Below are positions 9,829-17,212 of a stretch of 38,847 bases of DNA, piece by piece; the stretch's first letter is position 1; each line of letters begins with the position of its first letter. Origin of the DNA: Pseudomonas sp. PB101 (GTDB lineage Bacteria > Pseudomonadota > Gammaproteobacteria > Pseudomonadales > Pseudomonadaceae); contig NZ_RWIR01000003.1 of the NCBI RefSeq assembly GCF_009764265.1, positions 1-38,847 on the forward strand, written 5' to 3'. Position numbers and translations under genes: made by a program. The notes beneath the pieces are model-generated. The model was not told the origin of the DNA. It was given only the letters and a program-made list of their open reading frames with translations, and made no database searches.

Positions 9829-9867
9829 AAACCACGCGCATAAAACCCGGCTGCAAACGCGTGGTTT
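9829..9867. promoter_or_regulatory. 10-bp inverted repeat in the leader of the giant RTX gene
   Basis: AAACCACGCG at 9829-9838 and CGCGTGGTTT at 9858-9867 are perfect inverted repeats separated by 19 bases, 31-69 nt upstream of the start codon and just 5' of the ribosome binding site. It could be a regulator binding site or a leader-RNA hairpin. The sequence alone does not decide between these. Confidence 0.5.
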
Positions 9868-10019
9868 AGTGCTGAACCCCATAGATGAAAATCGAAAGTT
9901 GAACGACGGGACCTGGTACTACGGGCGCACCGAGCCCTTGCCAAATTGCGTGCAATCAGCAGTGCTCGACTGAGGATCAATTCCCCATGACAACCGTATC
10001 TACAGGCAGGTATTGCGCC

Positions 10020-10340
10020 TCAGGGAGGCGACGGCCCATGAGCGCGGATTGAATAGAAGGTGCAACTGTCATTGGCCGGAACAGGCTCACCATGGTCCGG
10101 GACTTCCTGAAGGGTGATGGCACGGTTCTGCGTCCATGCGGCTTCATCAACAAGCCTTTTGTCCATGAGGAAGCTGGCATCGACTACGAGTTGACTAGTA
10201 TGTATTGGAGAGGGATTCCACACGTTCGGTGAAGGAGTCAGGAAATCATTGAAACCCACGCTATTGGTCATAACCCCCGGCTGTTGTTGCCGGAAGTAGC
10301 GATCATCCAGACTGATTGAGAATCTTTTTAAAACACTCAT
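10020..10340 (-). CDS. Small protein of unknown function
   Basis: A 106-residue frame starting at ATG 10338-10340, chosen because GGGAGG lies 4-5 nt upstream; a start 24 nt earlier lacks such a site. I do not recognise the family. The protein has no signal peptide or membrane segment and is rich in Pro, Ser and Asp. It precedes the giant peroxidase gene on the same strand with about 220 nt between them, and is divergent from the kinase gene. The last third has a competing frame (stop at 9977), so a frameshifted longer original protein is possible. Whether it is expressed is uncertain. Confidence 0.4.
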   Translation of the reverse strand: MSVLKRFSISLDDRYFRQQQPGVMTNSVGFNDFLTPSPNVWNPSPIHTSQLVVDASFLMDKRLVDEAAWTQNRAITLQEVPDHGEPVPANDSCTFYSIRAHGPSPP

Positions 10341-10412
10341 CACGCCTCCCACCTTCAACTTCAAACGCCAGCTTTACACTCCATTGAAAATGAGTATTGA
10401 GGGGCTACCCGG

Positions 10413-11921
10413 ATGTGTACAGAGACGAAAGCCCAGTCAAATTCCGAGACCTTGGTCAACGAATCGGATCAGACCTTGGTCGAATCAGACACTGACCAAA
10501 AGTCCAGTGGCGCGGTGTCAGGGAGACAGGGCACCGGTGCGAAATTGCGCCATTTAAGCCGCTCAATCCAGTTCGTAATCTGCGCCACAATCATTCTGGG
10601 TTTGACCATGACGTTCGTTGGCAACCTTGTAAGCCAGAGCATCGAAGATGCAACTGTTCAAACGGCGGCAGAGACGGGCGCGCGTTATATGCAGAACTTT
10701 CTCGAACCTTTCGTCCAGGGATTAACCACTGCCAAAGAACTCCCCGATGAAACTATCCAGACCATTGATCGCCTGCTGTCCAGCACCTCGCTCAGTACAC
10801 ATGTTGTCTCGGTGAAGATCTGGTTTCCAGACGGCACGATTGTCTACAGCACTGACAAATCCACGGTCCGGAAAACCTTTCCGACAGAGGAAATCTCACA
10901 GGCGTTGGCGGGCAAGATCCATACAGAGCTGGACAATGATCTTGAAGGTTATACGGTGGATGATATTGAGGATGCCTTTGAGCGAAGCCTGAATATTCCG
11001 CTCTATGAAATTTTTGCTCCACTGCGCGAAGCGGGTACTGGAAAGATTATTGCGGTTGGCGAGTTCTACGAAACCGCGGAAGCATTACAGCGCGAGATCA
11101 ATAACGTTCGCAAGAAAGTATGGGTAATTGTTGGCACTGCAACAACGGCGATGATTTTGCTGTTGTTTTTTATTGTTCGGCGTGACGACAAGATAATAAA
11201 ACAGCATGAAGCAGCACTTAAATGGCGAATGAATGAGCAAGCCAGGTTGCACTCAAACAATGCTGCCCTTCAGCGCAAAGTCACTAAGGCCAATCGCGAA
11301 TTCTCCAGAATCAATGAACTCACCCTGCGTCGGATCGGGGCAGATCTTCATGATGGTCCTGCCCAGCTATTGTCTCTCATTCTCCTTCGCCTTGAAGAGC
11401 TCGGAGATTCGCAAGGCGTCGCCGATGTAGAAGCCCTCGAAATGATCAAACGTGCCGGTGAGGATGCTTTGAACGAAGTCCGGGAAATATCACTCGGCCT
11501 GGCACTTCCGGAAGTCAATGACCTGACCCTGCACGACGCACTGGTATTGCTTGCCGAGCGGCACGAAGAGCGAACCGAGACGCGCGTGGATCTGGCGCTT
11601 GATACTCTTCCGGACGACGTACCGATCGCGCTTAAAATTGGTATTTACCGCTTCGCCCAGGAAGCGTTGAACAATGCCTATCTTCACGCAGGAGGCATAG
11701 GCCAAAAACTCAGCGCCTCTCATACCGAAGGGCTACTGGAAGTACAAGTCGAGGATGCGGGAGTGGGTATTTCAAGCGAGAAACCAAGTGTGCCAGGTCG
11801 GGGTAAAACTCATCTGGGCCTTGTCGGCATGCGCTATCGCGTCGAATCCCTCGGCGGAGTATTCATTATTGAATCGGCACCCCAAGCCGGAACCAAAGCC
11901 AGGGCGCAGTTCAAAATCTGA
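10413..11921 (+). CDS. Membrane sensor histidine kinase, NarX/UhpB-type (HisKA_3)
   Basis: A 502-residue two-component sensor. A hydrophilic N-terminal tail of about 50 residues is followed by TM1 (about 52-75), a periplasmic sensing region (about 76-235), TM2 (about 236-256) and a coiled-coil stretch. The HisKA_3 dimerisation domain follows, with phospho-acceptor H313 in the DLHDGPAQ motif. The ATPase domain has the N-box (FAQEALNNAYLHA) and G-boxes (VEDAGVGIS, HLGLVGMR). This class pairs with LuxR/NarL-type regulators, and one lies 59 bp downstream in convergent orientation. The periplasmic domain is not one I can name, so the signal is unknown. Proximity suggests control of the giant peroxidase gene, which is inference. 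Confidence 0.9.
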   Translation: MCTETKAQSNSETLVNESDQTLVESDTDQKSSGAVSGRQGTGAKLRHLSRSIQFVICATIILGLTMTFVGNLVSQSIEDATVQTAAETGARYMQNFLEPFVQGLTTAKELPDETIQTIDRLLSSTSLSTHVVSVKIWFPDGTIVYSTDKSTVRKTFPTEEISQALAGKIHTELDNDLEGYTVDDIEDAFERSLNIPLYEIFAPLREAGTGKIIAVGEFYETAEALQREINNVRKKVWVIVGTATTAMILLLFFIVRRDDKIIKQHEAALKWRMNEQARLHSNNAALQRKVTKANREFSRINELTLRRIGADLHDGPAQLLSLILLRLEELGDSQGVADVEALEMIKRAGEDALNEVREISLGLALPEVNDLTLHDALVLLAERHEERTETRVDLALDTLPDDVPIALKIGIYRFAQEALNNAYLHAGGIGQKLSASHTEGLLEVQVEDAGVGISSEKPSVPGRGKTHLGLVGMRYRVESLGGVFIIESAPQAGTKARAQFKI

Positions 11922-11980
11922 TGCACTGGACACGAATGATCGTTGTGCTCAAGTCCTCGCAAGCGCATATGGCTCGTTAT

Positions 11981-12676
11981 TCAGCTTCCGTTGTCATTCA
12001 AATCGCGGCGTTGAAGAGCACCGCACAGGCTGGATACATGGTCACCCTCCCAATGCCGTAGCACTGCTGCGACCGCCTGCGTGCGGTTACGAACGTGCAG
12101 CTTGTACATGACATTCGTCATGTAGTGCTTGATGGTCTTCTCGCAGAGCTCAAGCTTGATAGCAACCTCGCGGTTGGTCAGGCCCTTCGATACTTCCCGG
12201 ATAACCTGTTCTTCACGATGGGTCAGCTCGAACTTTTGCTTGTCCCCCGTGTGCTTTCTGATATTGCTTAACAGCTTGCTGGCCAGTTTGGTTGTGATGA
12301 AGGTTTCACCCCCGGCAACATTTCTGATGGCCTGTACAAGCTCAAGACCGCTTATGCCTTTCAACGCATATCCCTGCGCGCCCGCTTCGAGGGCGGAATA
12401 GGCGTCCTCGATGGACTCGGATACCGTCAGCATCAAAATTTTAACGGCCGGCGAAGAGGCCGAAATCGCTCGCACGGCAGCAAAGCTGTCGCCCGGCATG
12501 TTTACATCCATCAGCAACACATTCGGAGCAAAACGAGCGGCAATGTCCAAGGCATCATCGGCAGACCCGCCCTGCTCGACCACCTCAAAATCCGCTATTT
12601 TCTTCAGCGCCATTGTGACCCCATCCCTTAACAGCGGGTGATCGTCAACAATGCCAATCTTGATTATGGAACTCAT
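11981..12676 (-). CDS. NarL/FixJ-type response regulator
   Basis: A 231-residue DNA-binding response regulator. The N-terminal receiver domain has the acidic pair D11/D12 (IVDDHPLLRDG), phospho-acceptor D57 (LLMDVNMPGD) and the conserved Lys in the ALKGISG motif. The C-terminal LuxR-type HTH carries THREEQVIREVSKGLTNREV and KTIKHYMTNVMYKL. The start at 12676 is chosen for its GAGGAG site 6-7 nt upstream and for the usual receiver-domain length; an upstream in-frame ATG at 12781 would add an unrelated 35-residue tail. It is convergent with, and probably the partner of, the neighbouring histidine kinase, so the two are not co-transcribed. Confidence 0.9.
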   Translation of the reverse strand: MSSIIKIGIVDDHPLLRDGVTMALKKIADFEVVEQGGSADDALDIAARFAPNVLLMDVNMPGDSFAAVRAISASSPAVKILMLTVSESIEDAYSALEAGAQGYALKGISGLELVQAIRNVAGGETFITTKLASKLLSNIRKHTGDKQKFELTHREEQVIREVSKGLTNREVAIKLELCEKTIKHYMTNVMYKLHVRNRTQAVAAVLRHWEGDHVSSLCGALQRRDLNDNGS

Positions 12677-13063
12677 AAGAAGCTCCTCATGAGAGGCGAT
12701 GTAGCTGCATGGTGGCGTCGCGCGCGTTGCATTTTTCACCCCTCGCGTCATGCCGAATCCGGCAAGCGTCATCGTCTCCATGATGCCCGCGAGGACAGTT
12801 ATTGGGGCTCCAGAGGGAATGCAACAAATGAGCCATTACCTCAGGGAGAAGATAAAGCCCAGATGAATGAACACAATGTTTCTTAATGTTTCAAACGAGA
12901 GAAAGGATGAGGGGGGGATTTTCCTCAAACCTGGTGGTAACCGCCCGGTGGAGTGGGTGTAATGCCCCATTTATGGAGGCAGTAGCGGCCCTGTGATGAC
13001 GGGACGGCATCGAAGGCTGTGCCGGACGGTCTGTTACAGACCGTCACTCCCACAATTGGCTAA
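12677..13063. other. Intergenic region upstream of the response regulator
   Basis: No credible gene. It holds the promoter region of the minus-strand response regulator, a short direct repeat (AATGTTTC twice, near 12878-12892), a run of seven G (about 12910-12917) and, near its right end, the hairpin described separately. No recognisable RNA gene was seen. Confidence 0.5.
13025..13045. terminator. Perfect 9-bp hairpin downstream of the polysaccharide modification operon
   Basis: GACGGTCTG, loop TTA, CAGACCGTC. It lies 19 bases beyond the stop codon of the last gene of the minus-strand operon. There is no following T-run, so it is either a weak or factor-assisted terminator or an mRNA 3'-end stabiliser. 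Confidence 0.45.
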
Positions 13064-13897
13064 TCAGGGTTTACGCGCAATGATCACCTGGCTCTTGGCG
13101 ACCACCGCATCCAGCGCCTGCTTGATCTGTGCGCCCCGTGGCGAGGCCAGGATCGCCTGCCAGGTATCCGCCCAATGGTTGAGCAACGGATGGTCCGGGT
13201 TACTGAAATCGACCTTGGCTTCCCAGAACAACAGCATCCACATCGACCAGTAGAATCCGTACTGGCTGTGGCTGATCACTTCCAGGCCGGCATCGCTGAC
13301 CATGGCCTTGAACTGCTCTTCGCTGATGATGCGGATGTGGTTGGGTTTCTGGAAATACACAGGCGCGGCGATATCTTTTTGCAGATCTTCCGAGCTTGGA
13401 TGCGGGACGCTCAACAGGTACAGCGCGCCCGGTTTACCGACGCGCACCAGTTCAGCGAGGAACTGCGCCGGATCATCCACGTGCTCGATGACCTCGGTCG
13501 ACACCACCCGCGTGGCGGTCGCGTCGGCAATCGGCAGCGGGTTGCAGTCGGTGACATGGCATTCGACGTCGCGGGCCGGTGTATCGCCCAGGCGCTGGCG
13601 GGTCGCTTCGACCTTGGCCGCGTCGATATCGGCGATGATGATCTTCGCCCCGCGCATTCCGCAGAAATGCACGTTGCCACCGTCGCCGCAGCCGACATCG
13701 AGCAAGGTGTCCTCAGGCGTCACCTGGAAACCGGTGAACAGCTCGCCGGTCTGCTGATTGAACCAGCCGCTGAGCATCGCGTCGTGCAGGCCGAGCATGT
13801 AGGGGTCGACCTTTTCCGCCAAGGCTGGCGCAGGCGGTGTCTCTGGCTGCACAGGCGCGGGCGAGCCCGCCGTGAGTTTCTTCAAAAGGCTCAGCAT
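13064..13897 (-). CDS. SAM-dependent methyltransferase of the CPA modification operon (PA5459-like)
   Basis: A 277-residue class I methyltransferase. The SAM-binding motif I is LLDVGCGDGGN (about residues 65-75), followed by an acidic strand end (IIIADID) and the post-motif segment STEVIEHVDDP. The Pro-rich N-terminal linker (about 10-28) precedes the domain. It overlaps the acyltransferase gene by 7 bp and is last in the operon. It is clearly paralogous to the methyltransferase at 15045-15911, sharing LYLLSVP-type, FQKPNHIRI-type and KSQVIIARKP segments. By position it matches PA5459 of the PAO1 common antigen locus and probably O-methylates a sugar of the polysaccharide. The exact position methylated is not visible. 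Confidence 0.82.
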   Translation of the reverse strand: MLSLLKKLTAGSPAPVQPETPPAPALAEKVDPYMLGLHDAMLSGWFNQQTGELFTGFQVTPEDTLLDVGCGDGGNVHFCGMRGAKIIIADIDAAKVEATRQRLGDTPARDVECHVTDCNPLPIADATATRVVSTEVIEHVDDPAQFLAELVRVGKPGALYLLSVPHPSSEDLQKDIAAPVYFQKPNHIRIISEEQFKAMVSDAGLEVISHSQYGFYWSMWMLLFWEAKVDFSNPDHPLLNHWADTWQAILASPRGAQIKQALDAVVAKSQVIIARKP

Positions 13898-15048
13898 GAG
13901 GTGGCTCCAGAGGATGAGACGGCTGTTCGGGAGGTGCCCAGGCGCTTGACCAGCGAGGCGCCGCGGTTGCGCATGGGCATTTCGATGTAGCGATAGTTGA
14001 GTTCGCTCAGCAGCACGATCAGGCCGCCAGCCATCAGCAACATCAGAATCGGATGGCCAGCCGGACTGGGCAGCCCGGCAGCCTGTAAACGGAAAATGAA
14101 TTCACGGACCAGCAAGTAGGCCGGGATATGGATCAGGTAGATCCCGTAGGAACGGCTGCCGACCCACGTCATCAGGTTCTTGAACAGGCCGCGCGGCAAC
14201 AGGTAATCGCGGTTATAGGATGCGATCCACACCAGCACCGCGCACAGCAGCGCAATCACGCCGATCCGGTAGGAAGTGAAGGTGAAACGATCCGTCGCCA
14301 TGAAACCGAGCAGCAGCGACACCGCGATCAGCGCGGTAACACCCGCCCATGGACGACGCAGGAATGTTGGCTCCCAACGCAGGTACGAAGGCTGCACGCT
14401 CCACATCGCCAACAGCACGCCAAGGGCCAGCGCGTCGGTACGCACCACCATCAGGATCGGCGTGCGCAAGGTGAACAGTTGCACCGCTACCAACGCCAGC
14501 AACGCCCACACCAGATGCTTGCGAAACAGCACGATCATCAGCGGAAACAGCAGGTAGAACTGTTCTTCGAGCGACAGGCTCCAGTAGACGAAACTGGTGC
14601 CGTACTCGTAGCGATAAAAACTGTCGGCAAAGCGGAAGTTGGCGTACTGCGCGATGCCGGCCAGGGTCGCCTGAATGTTCGCGTGCAGCGTGCCGAAGGC
14701 GCCGGAGCGGTTGAGAAAAACACACGCCAGCAACATCAGCGCCAGCCACAGCCAGGCCGACGGCAGCAATCGAAAGGCCCGGCGCAACCAGAAATTGCGC
14801 GTCTGTTGCCAATACTCATGACGCGTTGTGCAGCGACGCAAGGCCGGGATCAGGCTGCGGGCAATGACGAAGCCCGAGATCGCGAAAAACAGGTCCACGC
14901 CCCACCACGGCTGGCTGTACAAGGTGATGACCTGGAACAGCGGCACAGCCGCCGCGAACAGGCTGTCCTGCAGGTGATGAAACAGCACGCCAAGCACGGC
15001 AATGCCACGCAGCAACTCGATGTCCATGATTCGATTTTCGTTGCTCAT
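13891..15048 (-). CDS. Membrane acyltransferase, OafA/acyltransferase_3 family (PA5458-like)
   Basis: A 385-residue polytopic inner-membrane protein with about ten hydrophobic segments. The N-terminal signature contains R14 (ELLRGIAVLGV) and the catalytic-type His pair (VLFHHLQ, H24/H25), then WWGVDLFFAISGF and SLEEQFYLLFP, all typical of acyltransferase_3 proteins that O-acetylate polysaccharides. It overlaps both neighbours (4 bp upstream, 7 bp downstream), so it is translationally coupled within the modification operon. The likely role is acetylation or other acylation of the common polysaccharide antigen. Confidence 0.85.
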   Translation of the reverse strand: MSNENRIMDIELLRGIAVLGVLFHHLQDSLFAAAVPLFQVITLYSQPWWGVDLFFAISGFVIARSLIPALRRCTTRHEYWQQTRNFWLRRAFRLLPSAWLWLALMLLACVFLNRSGAFGTLHANIQATLAGIAQYANFRFADSFYRYEYGTSFVYWSLSLEEQFYLLFPLMIVLFRKHLVWALLALVAVQLFTLRTPILMVVRTDALALGVLLAMWSVQPSYLRWEPTFLRRPWAGVTALIAVSLLLGFMATDRFTFTSYRIGVIALLCAVLVWIASYNRDYLLPRGLFKNLMTWVGSRSYGIYLIHIPAYLLVREFIFRLQAAGLPSPAGHPILMLLMAGGLIVLLSELNYRYIEMPMRNRGASLVKRLGTSRTAVSSSGATSC

Positions 15049-15911
15049 GCGCCCTCCCGGACATGAGGTTTGCGCGCAATGATCACCTGGCTCTTGGGCA
15101 TGAACCGGTCGAGCATCTGCTTGATCGCCAGGCCGTCAGGCTGGGCGAGCAGGTCCTGCCAGGTTTTCGCCCAGCTCTCCATCAGCGGCGGATACGGTGC
15201 CTGGATCCGGTCACGCACGGCACCGCCCAGGTCACGCCCGGCGGCCCGCTCGCTGGCCCAGAAAAAGATCATGCCCATGACCCAGAAAAAACCGCTGGCC
15301 TGACGGTGTTCAATCACCAGACCGGCGTCCTCGACCAGGGCGGCGAAGCGTTCGGCGGAAAAAATCTGCACGTGGTTGGGCGATTGGAAGTAGCTGGCCG
15401 GGGCGATGCCTTTCTGCAAATGTTCCCCCACCGGCGACGGTACGCTCAGCAGGTACTGCGCGCCGGGGCGGCCCATGCGCACCAGTTCGGCCATGAACGG
15501 TTCTGGCTGATCGATGTGTTCGAGCACTTCCATGCACACGACTTTGCTCGCGCAGCCGTCGGCCAAGGGTAGCGGCAAACTGTTGCTGACCAGCCCCAGG
15601 TTCGGTTTGTCCGATTGCGCGGCCACTTGCCGGGCAAGATCGCGGACCTTGTCGTGCTCGCTGTCGGTGAAGATCACCGAAGCACCCTGACGGACCGCGA
15701 ACAAGGTCGCCACGCCTTCGCCGCAACCGACATCCAGCAAGGTGTCGTCGGCGGTGATGGCAAAGCCCTTGAGCAATTCGCCGCTGTCACCGAGAAACCA
15801 GCCGTCGAGCAAGGCATCGTACAAACCGATGTCCCTGGGCGAGACCCGGGGTTCGGGCGCGGTGACCACCACCGGTGCAGGCCGCAACTTCGCAAGCAGG
15901 CGCCGAATCAT
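15045..15911 (-). CDS. SAM-dependent methyltransferase of the CPA modification operon (PA5457-like)
   Basis: A 288-residue class I methyltransferase. Motif I is LLDVGCGEGVA, the acidic site is VIFTDSEHD, and the following segment is CMEVLEHIDQP. An ATGA-type 4-bp overlap couples it to the glycosyltransferase upstream and another to the acyltransferase downstream. It is paralogous to the methyltransferase at 13064-13897 over the whole length, including the N-terminal DALLDGWF-type segment and the C-terminal KSQVIIARKP. It probably acts with that paralogue on neighbouring positions or sugars of the glycan, which is inference. Confidence 0.82.
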   Translation of the reverse strand: MIRRLLAKLRPAPVVVTAPEPRVSPRDIGLYDALLDGWFLGDSGELLKGFAITADDTLLDVGCGEGVATLFAVRQGASVIFTDSEHDKVRDLARQVAAQSDKPNLGLVSNSLPLPLADGCASKVVCMEVLEHIDQPEPFMAELVRMGRPGAQYLLSVPSPVGEHLQKGIAPASYFQSPNHVQIFSAERFAALVEDAGLVIEHRQASGFFWVMGMIFFWASERAAGRDLGGAVRDRIQAPYPPLMESWAKTWQDLLAQPDGLAIKQMLDRFMPKSQVIIARKPHVREGA

Positions 15912-17212
15912 GTGCCCGACGCTTGTGCTGGGCTTGCTTCACGCCGTTCCAGCAACTGCTCGAACACCGCCTTCAGGCGCTGCTCGGCGACGGCCTGGCT
16001 GCAGAATCCCTGGAGGCTGCGCACGGCATGGGCCGACATCCGTTGATAGCGCTCGACGTCGTGCCTGGCGACGTCATGGCTGGCGGAAAAAGCCGTGCAC
16101 AGCGAGTCCCAGTCGGTGACGTAACGCAGGGTGCGATACGCTGCGCGAGGATCGTGGGGCCAGGAGGTCAGTTCGTCGGTGCCTTCGACGATGAACGCGT
16201 TGTCACGGTCGATGTAGTCGATCATGGCAGTGTTCAGCGGCGCGATCGCCGGCTTGCCGCAGGACATGAACTCCATCAACGGCAGGCACTGCCCTTCGCC
16301 GTAGGAACAGTTGACGACGTAACTGGTGGCCTCGACCAGGCGTTCGTAGTCGATGTCGGCCAGATAGCCGTGGATCAGCACGATGCGGCACTGGTACGAC
16401 TGGTTCTTGTAGACGTGGTGCAGCATGTCGTTCAGTGCGTTGGCGATGTCATGGTGCGTGAGCTTGAGCACCAGGGTCGCGTCGGGCGTGTCGCGAAAGG
16501 CGGTGCAGAACGCACTGATCATGTCCTTCCAGTTCTTGCGTCCGTCGTAGGGATTGAACACCGAGGTGTAGACCACGCCCTCGAGCAGCAACTCACAGTC
16601 GCGCGGCGGTTGGTCGAAGGCAATCGGCGTGCCCTCGCGCAAGCGTTCCGGGCCATAGGGGCGCAGGTCCGCCGTGCGACTGTCGATCAACAGCCCGCGC
16701 AGGTTCAGGCGCGTAGGGCCCACGACCGGGCGTTTTTCCAGCAGCTCGCCACGGGCGGCAAAACGGTCCCAGACCGGCGCCGGGATCGCACTGATCGGGT
16801 AATCGGCGCCCATTACATCGCGCACGGCATCCACGGTAAAACTGGAGTGGGTGATCGCCGTCCCGCTGGTGCCCAACACCATCCGCCAGTCATGCCGCGG
16901 TTCGCCCTGCCAGGTCTCGGTGGGAATGGTGCTGAATTCCCAGGCGAACACCGGGATCGTCGGGCATGCGTAATGGACCGGCGTGCGATGCGGCGGGGAG
17001 AAGGACAGGAACACGCAGTCTTCGCCCCGGCTTTGGCAATCGAAATACAAGCGGTCGACCAGTTCGTCCGGGTTGCTGACTTCGATCACCTGCCCCAGCC
17101 GTTCGAGCACCGGGCGGAATTCCTTGAGGACGAAGTAGTAGCTGTACTCGGGTCGCCCCAGGTTCTGCCGGATGTTGCTCTTGTTGGTTTCCGAATGAAT
17201 GATGATCAGCAC
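15908..17212 (-). CDS. Glycosyltransferase, GT4-like (PA5456-like)
   Basis: A 434-residue cytoplasmic glycosyltransferase starting with GTG at 17210-17212, overlapping the previous gene by 7 bp. The N-terminal half has LGRPEYSYYFVLK and FAWEFSTIP. The C-terminal Rossmann half has NPYDGRKNW, a VLIHGYL strand, and the retaining-GT EX7E motif (EGQCLPLME) followed by FMSCGKPAIAP. It is a full-length paralogue of the glycosyltransferase upstream but lacks that protein's Pro-rich insert. By context it adds a sugar to the common polysaccharide antigen; the sugar is not identifiable. Confidence 0.83.
   Translation of the reverse strand: MLIIIHSETNKSNIRQNLGRPEYSYYFVLKEFRPVLERLGQVIEVSNPDELVDRLYFDCQSRGEDCVFLSFSPPHRTPVHYACPTIPVFAWEFSTIPTETWQGEPRHDWRMVLGTSGTAITHSSFTVDAVRDVMGADYPISAIPAPVWDRFAARGELLEKRPVVGPTRLNLRGLLIDSRTADLRPYGPERLREGTPIAFDQPPRDCELLLEGVVYTSVFNPYDGRKNWKDMISAFCTAFRDTPDATLVLKLTHHDIANALNDMLHHVYKNQSYQCRIVLIHGYLADIDYERLVEATSYVVNCSYGEGQCLPLMEFMSCGKPAIAPLNTAMIDYIDRDNAFIVEGTDELTSWPHDPRAAYRTLRYVTDWDSLCTAFSASHDVARHDVERYQRMSAHAVRSLQGFCSQAVAEQRLKAVFEQLLERREASPAQASGT

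Noticed and set aside
10018..10030. Small palindrome GCCTCCCTGAGGC as terminator
   Set aside because: The stem is only five pairs with no T-run, and it lies at the end of an uncertain ORF.
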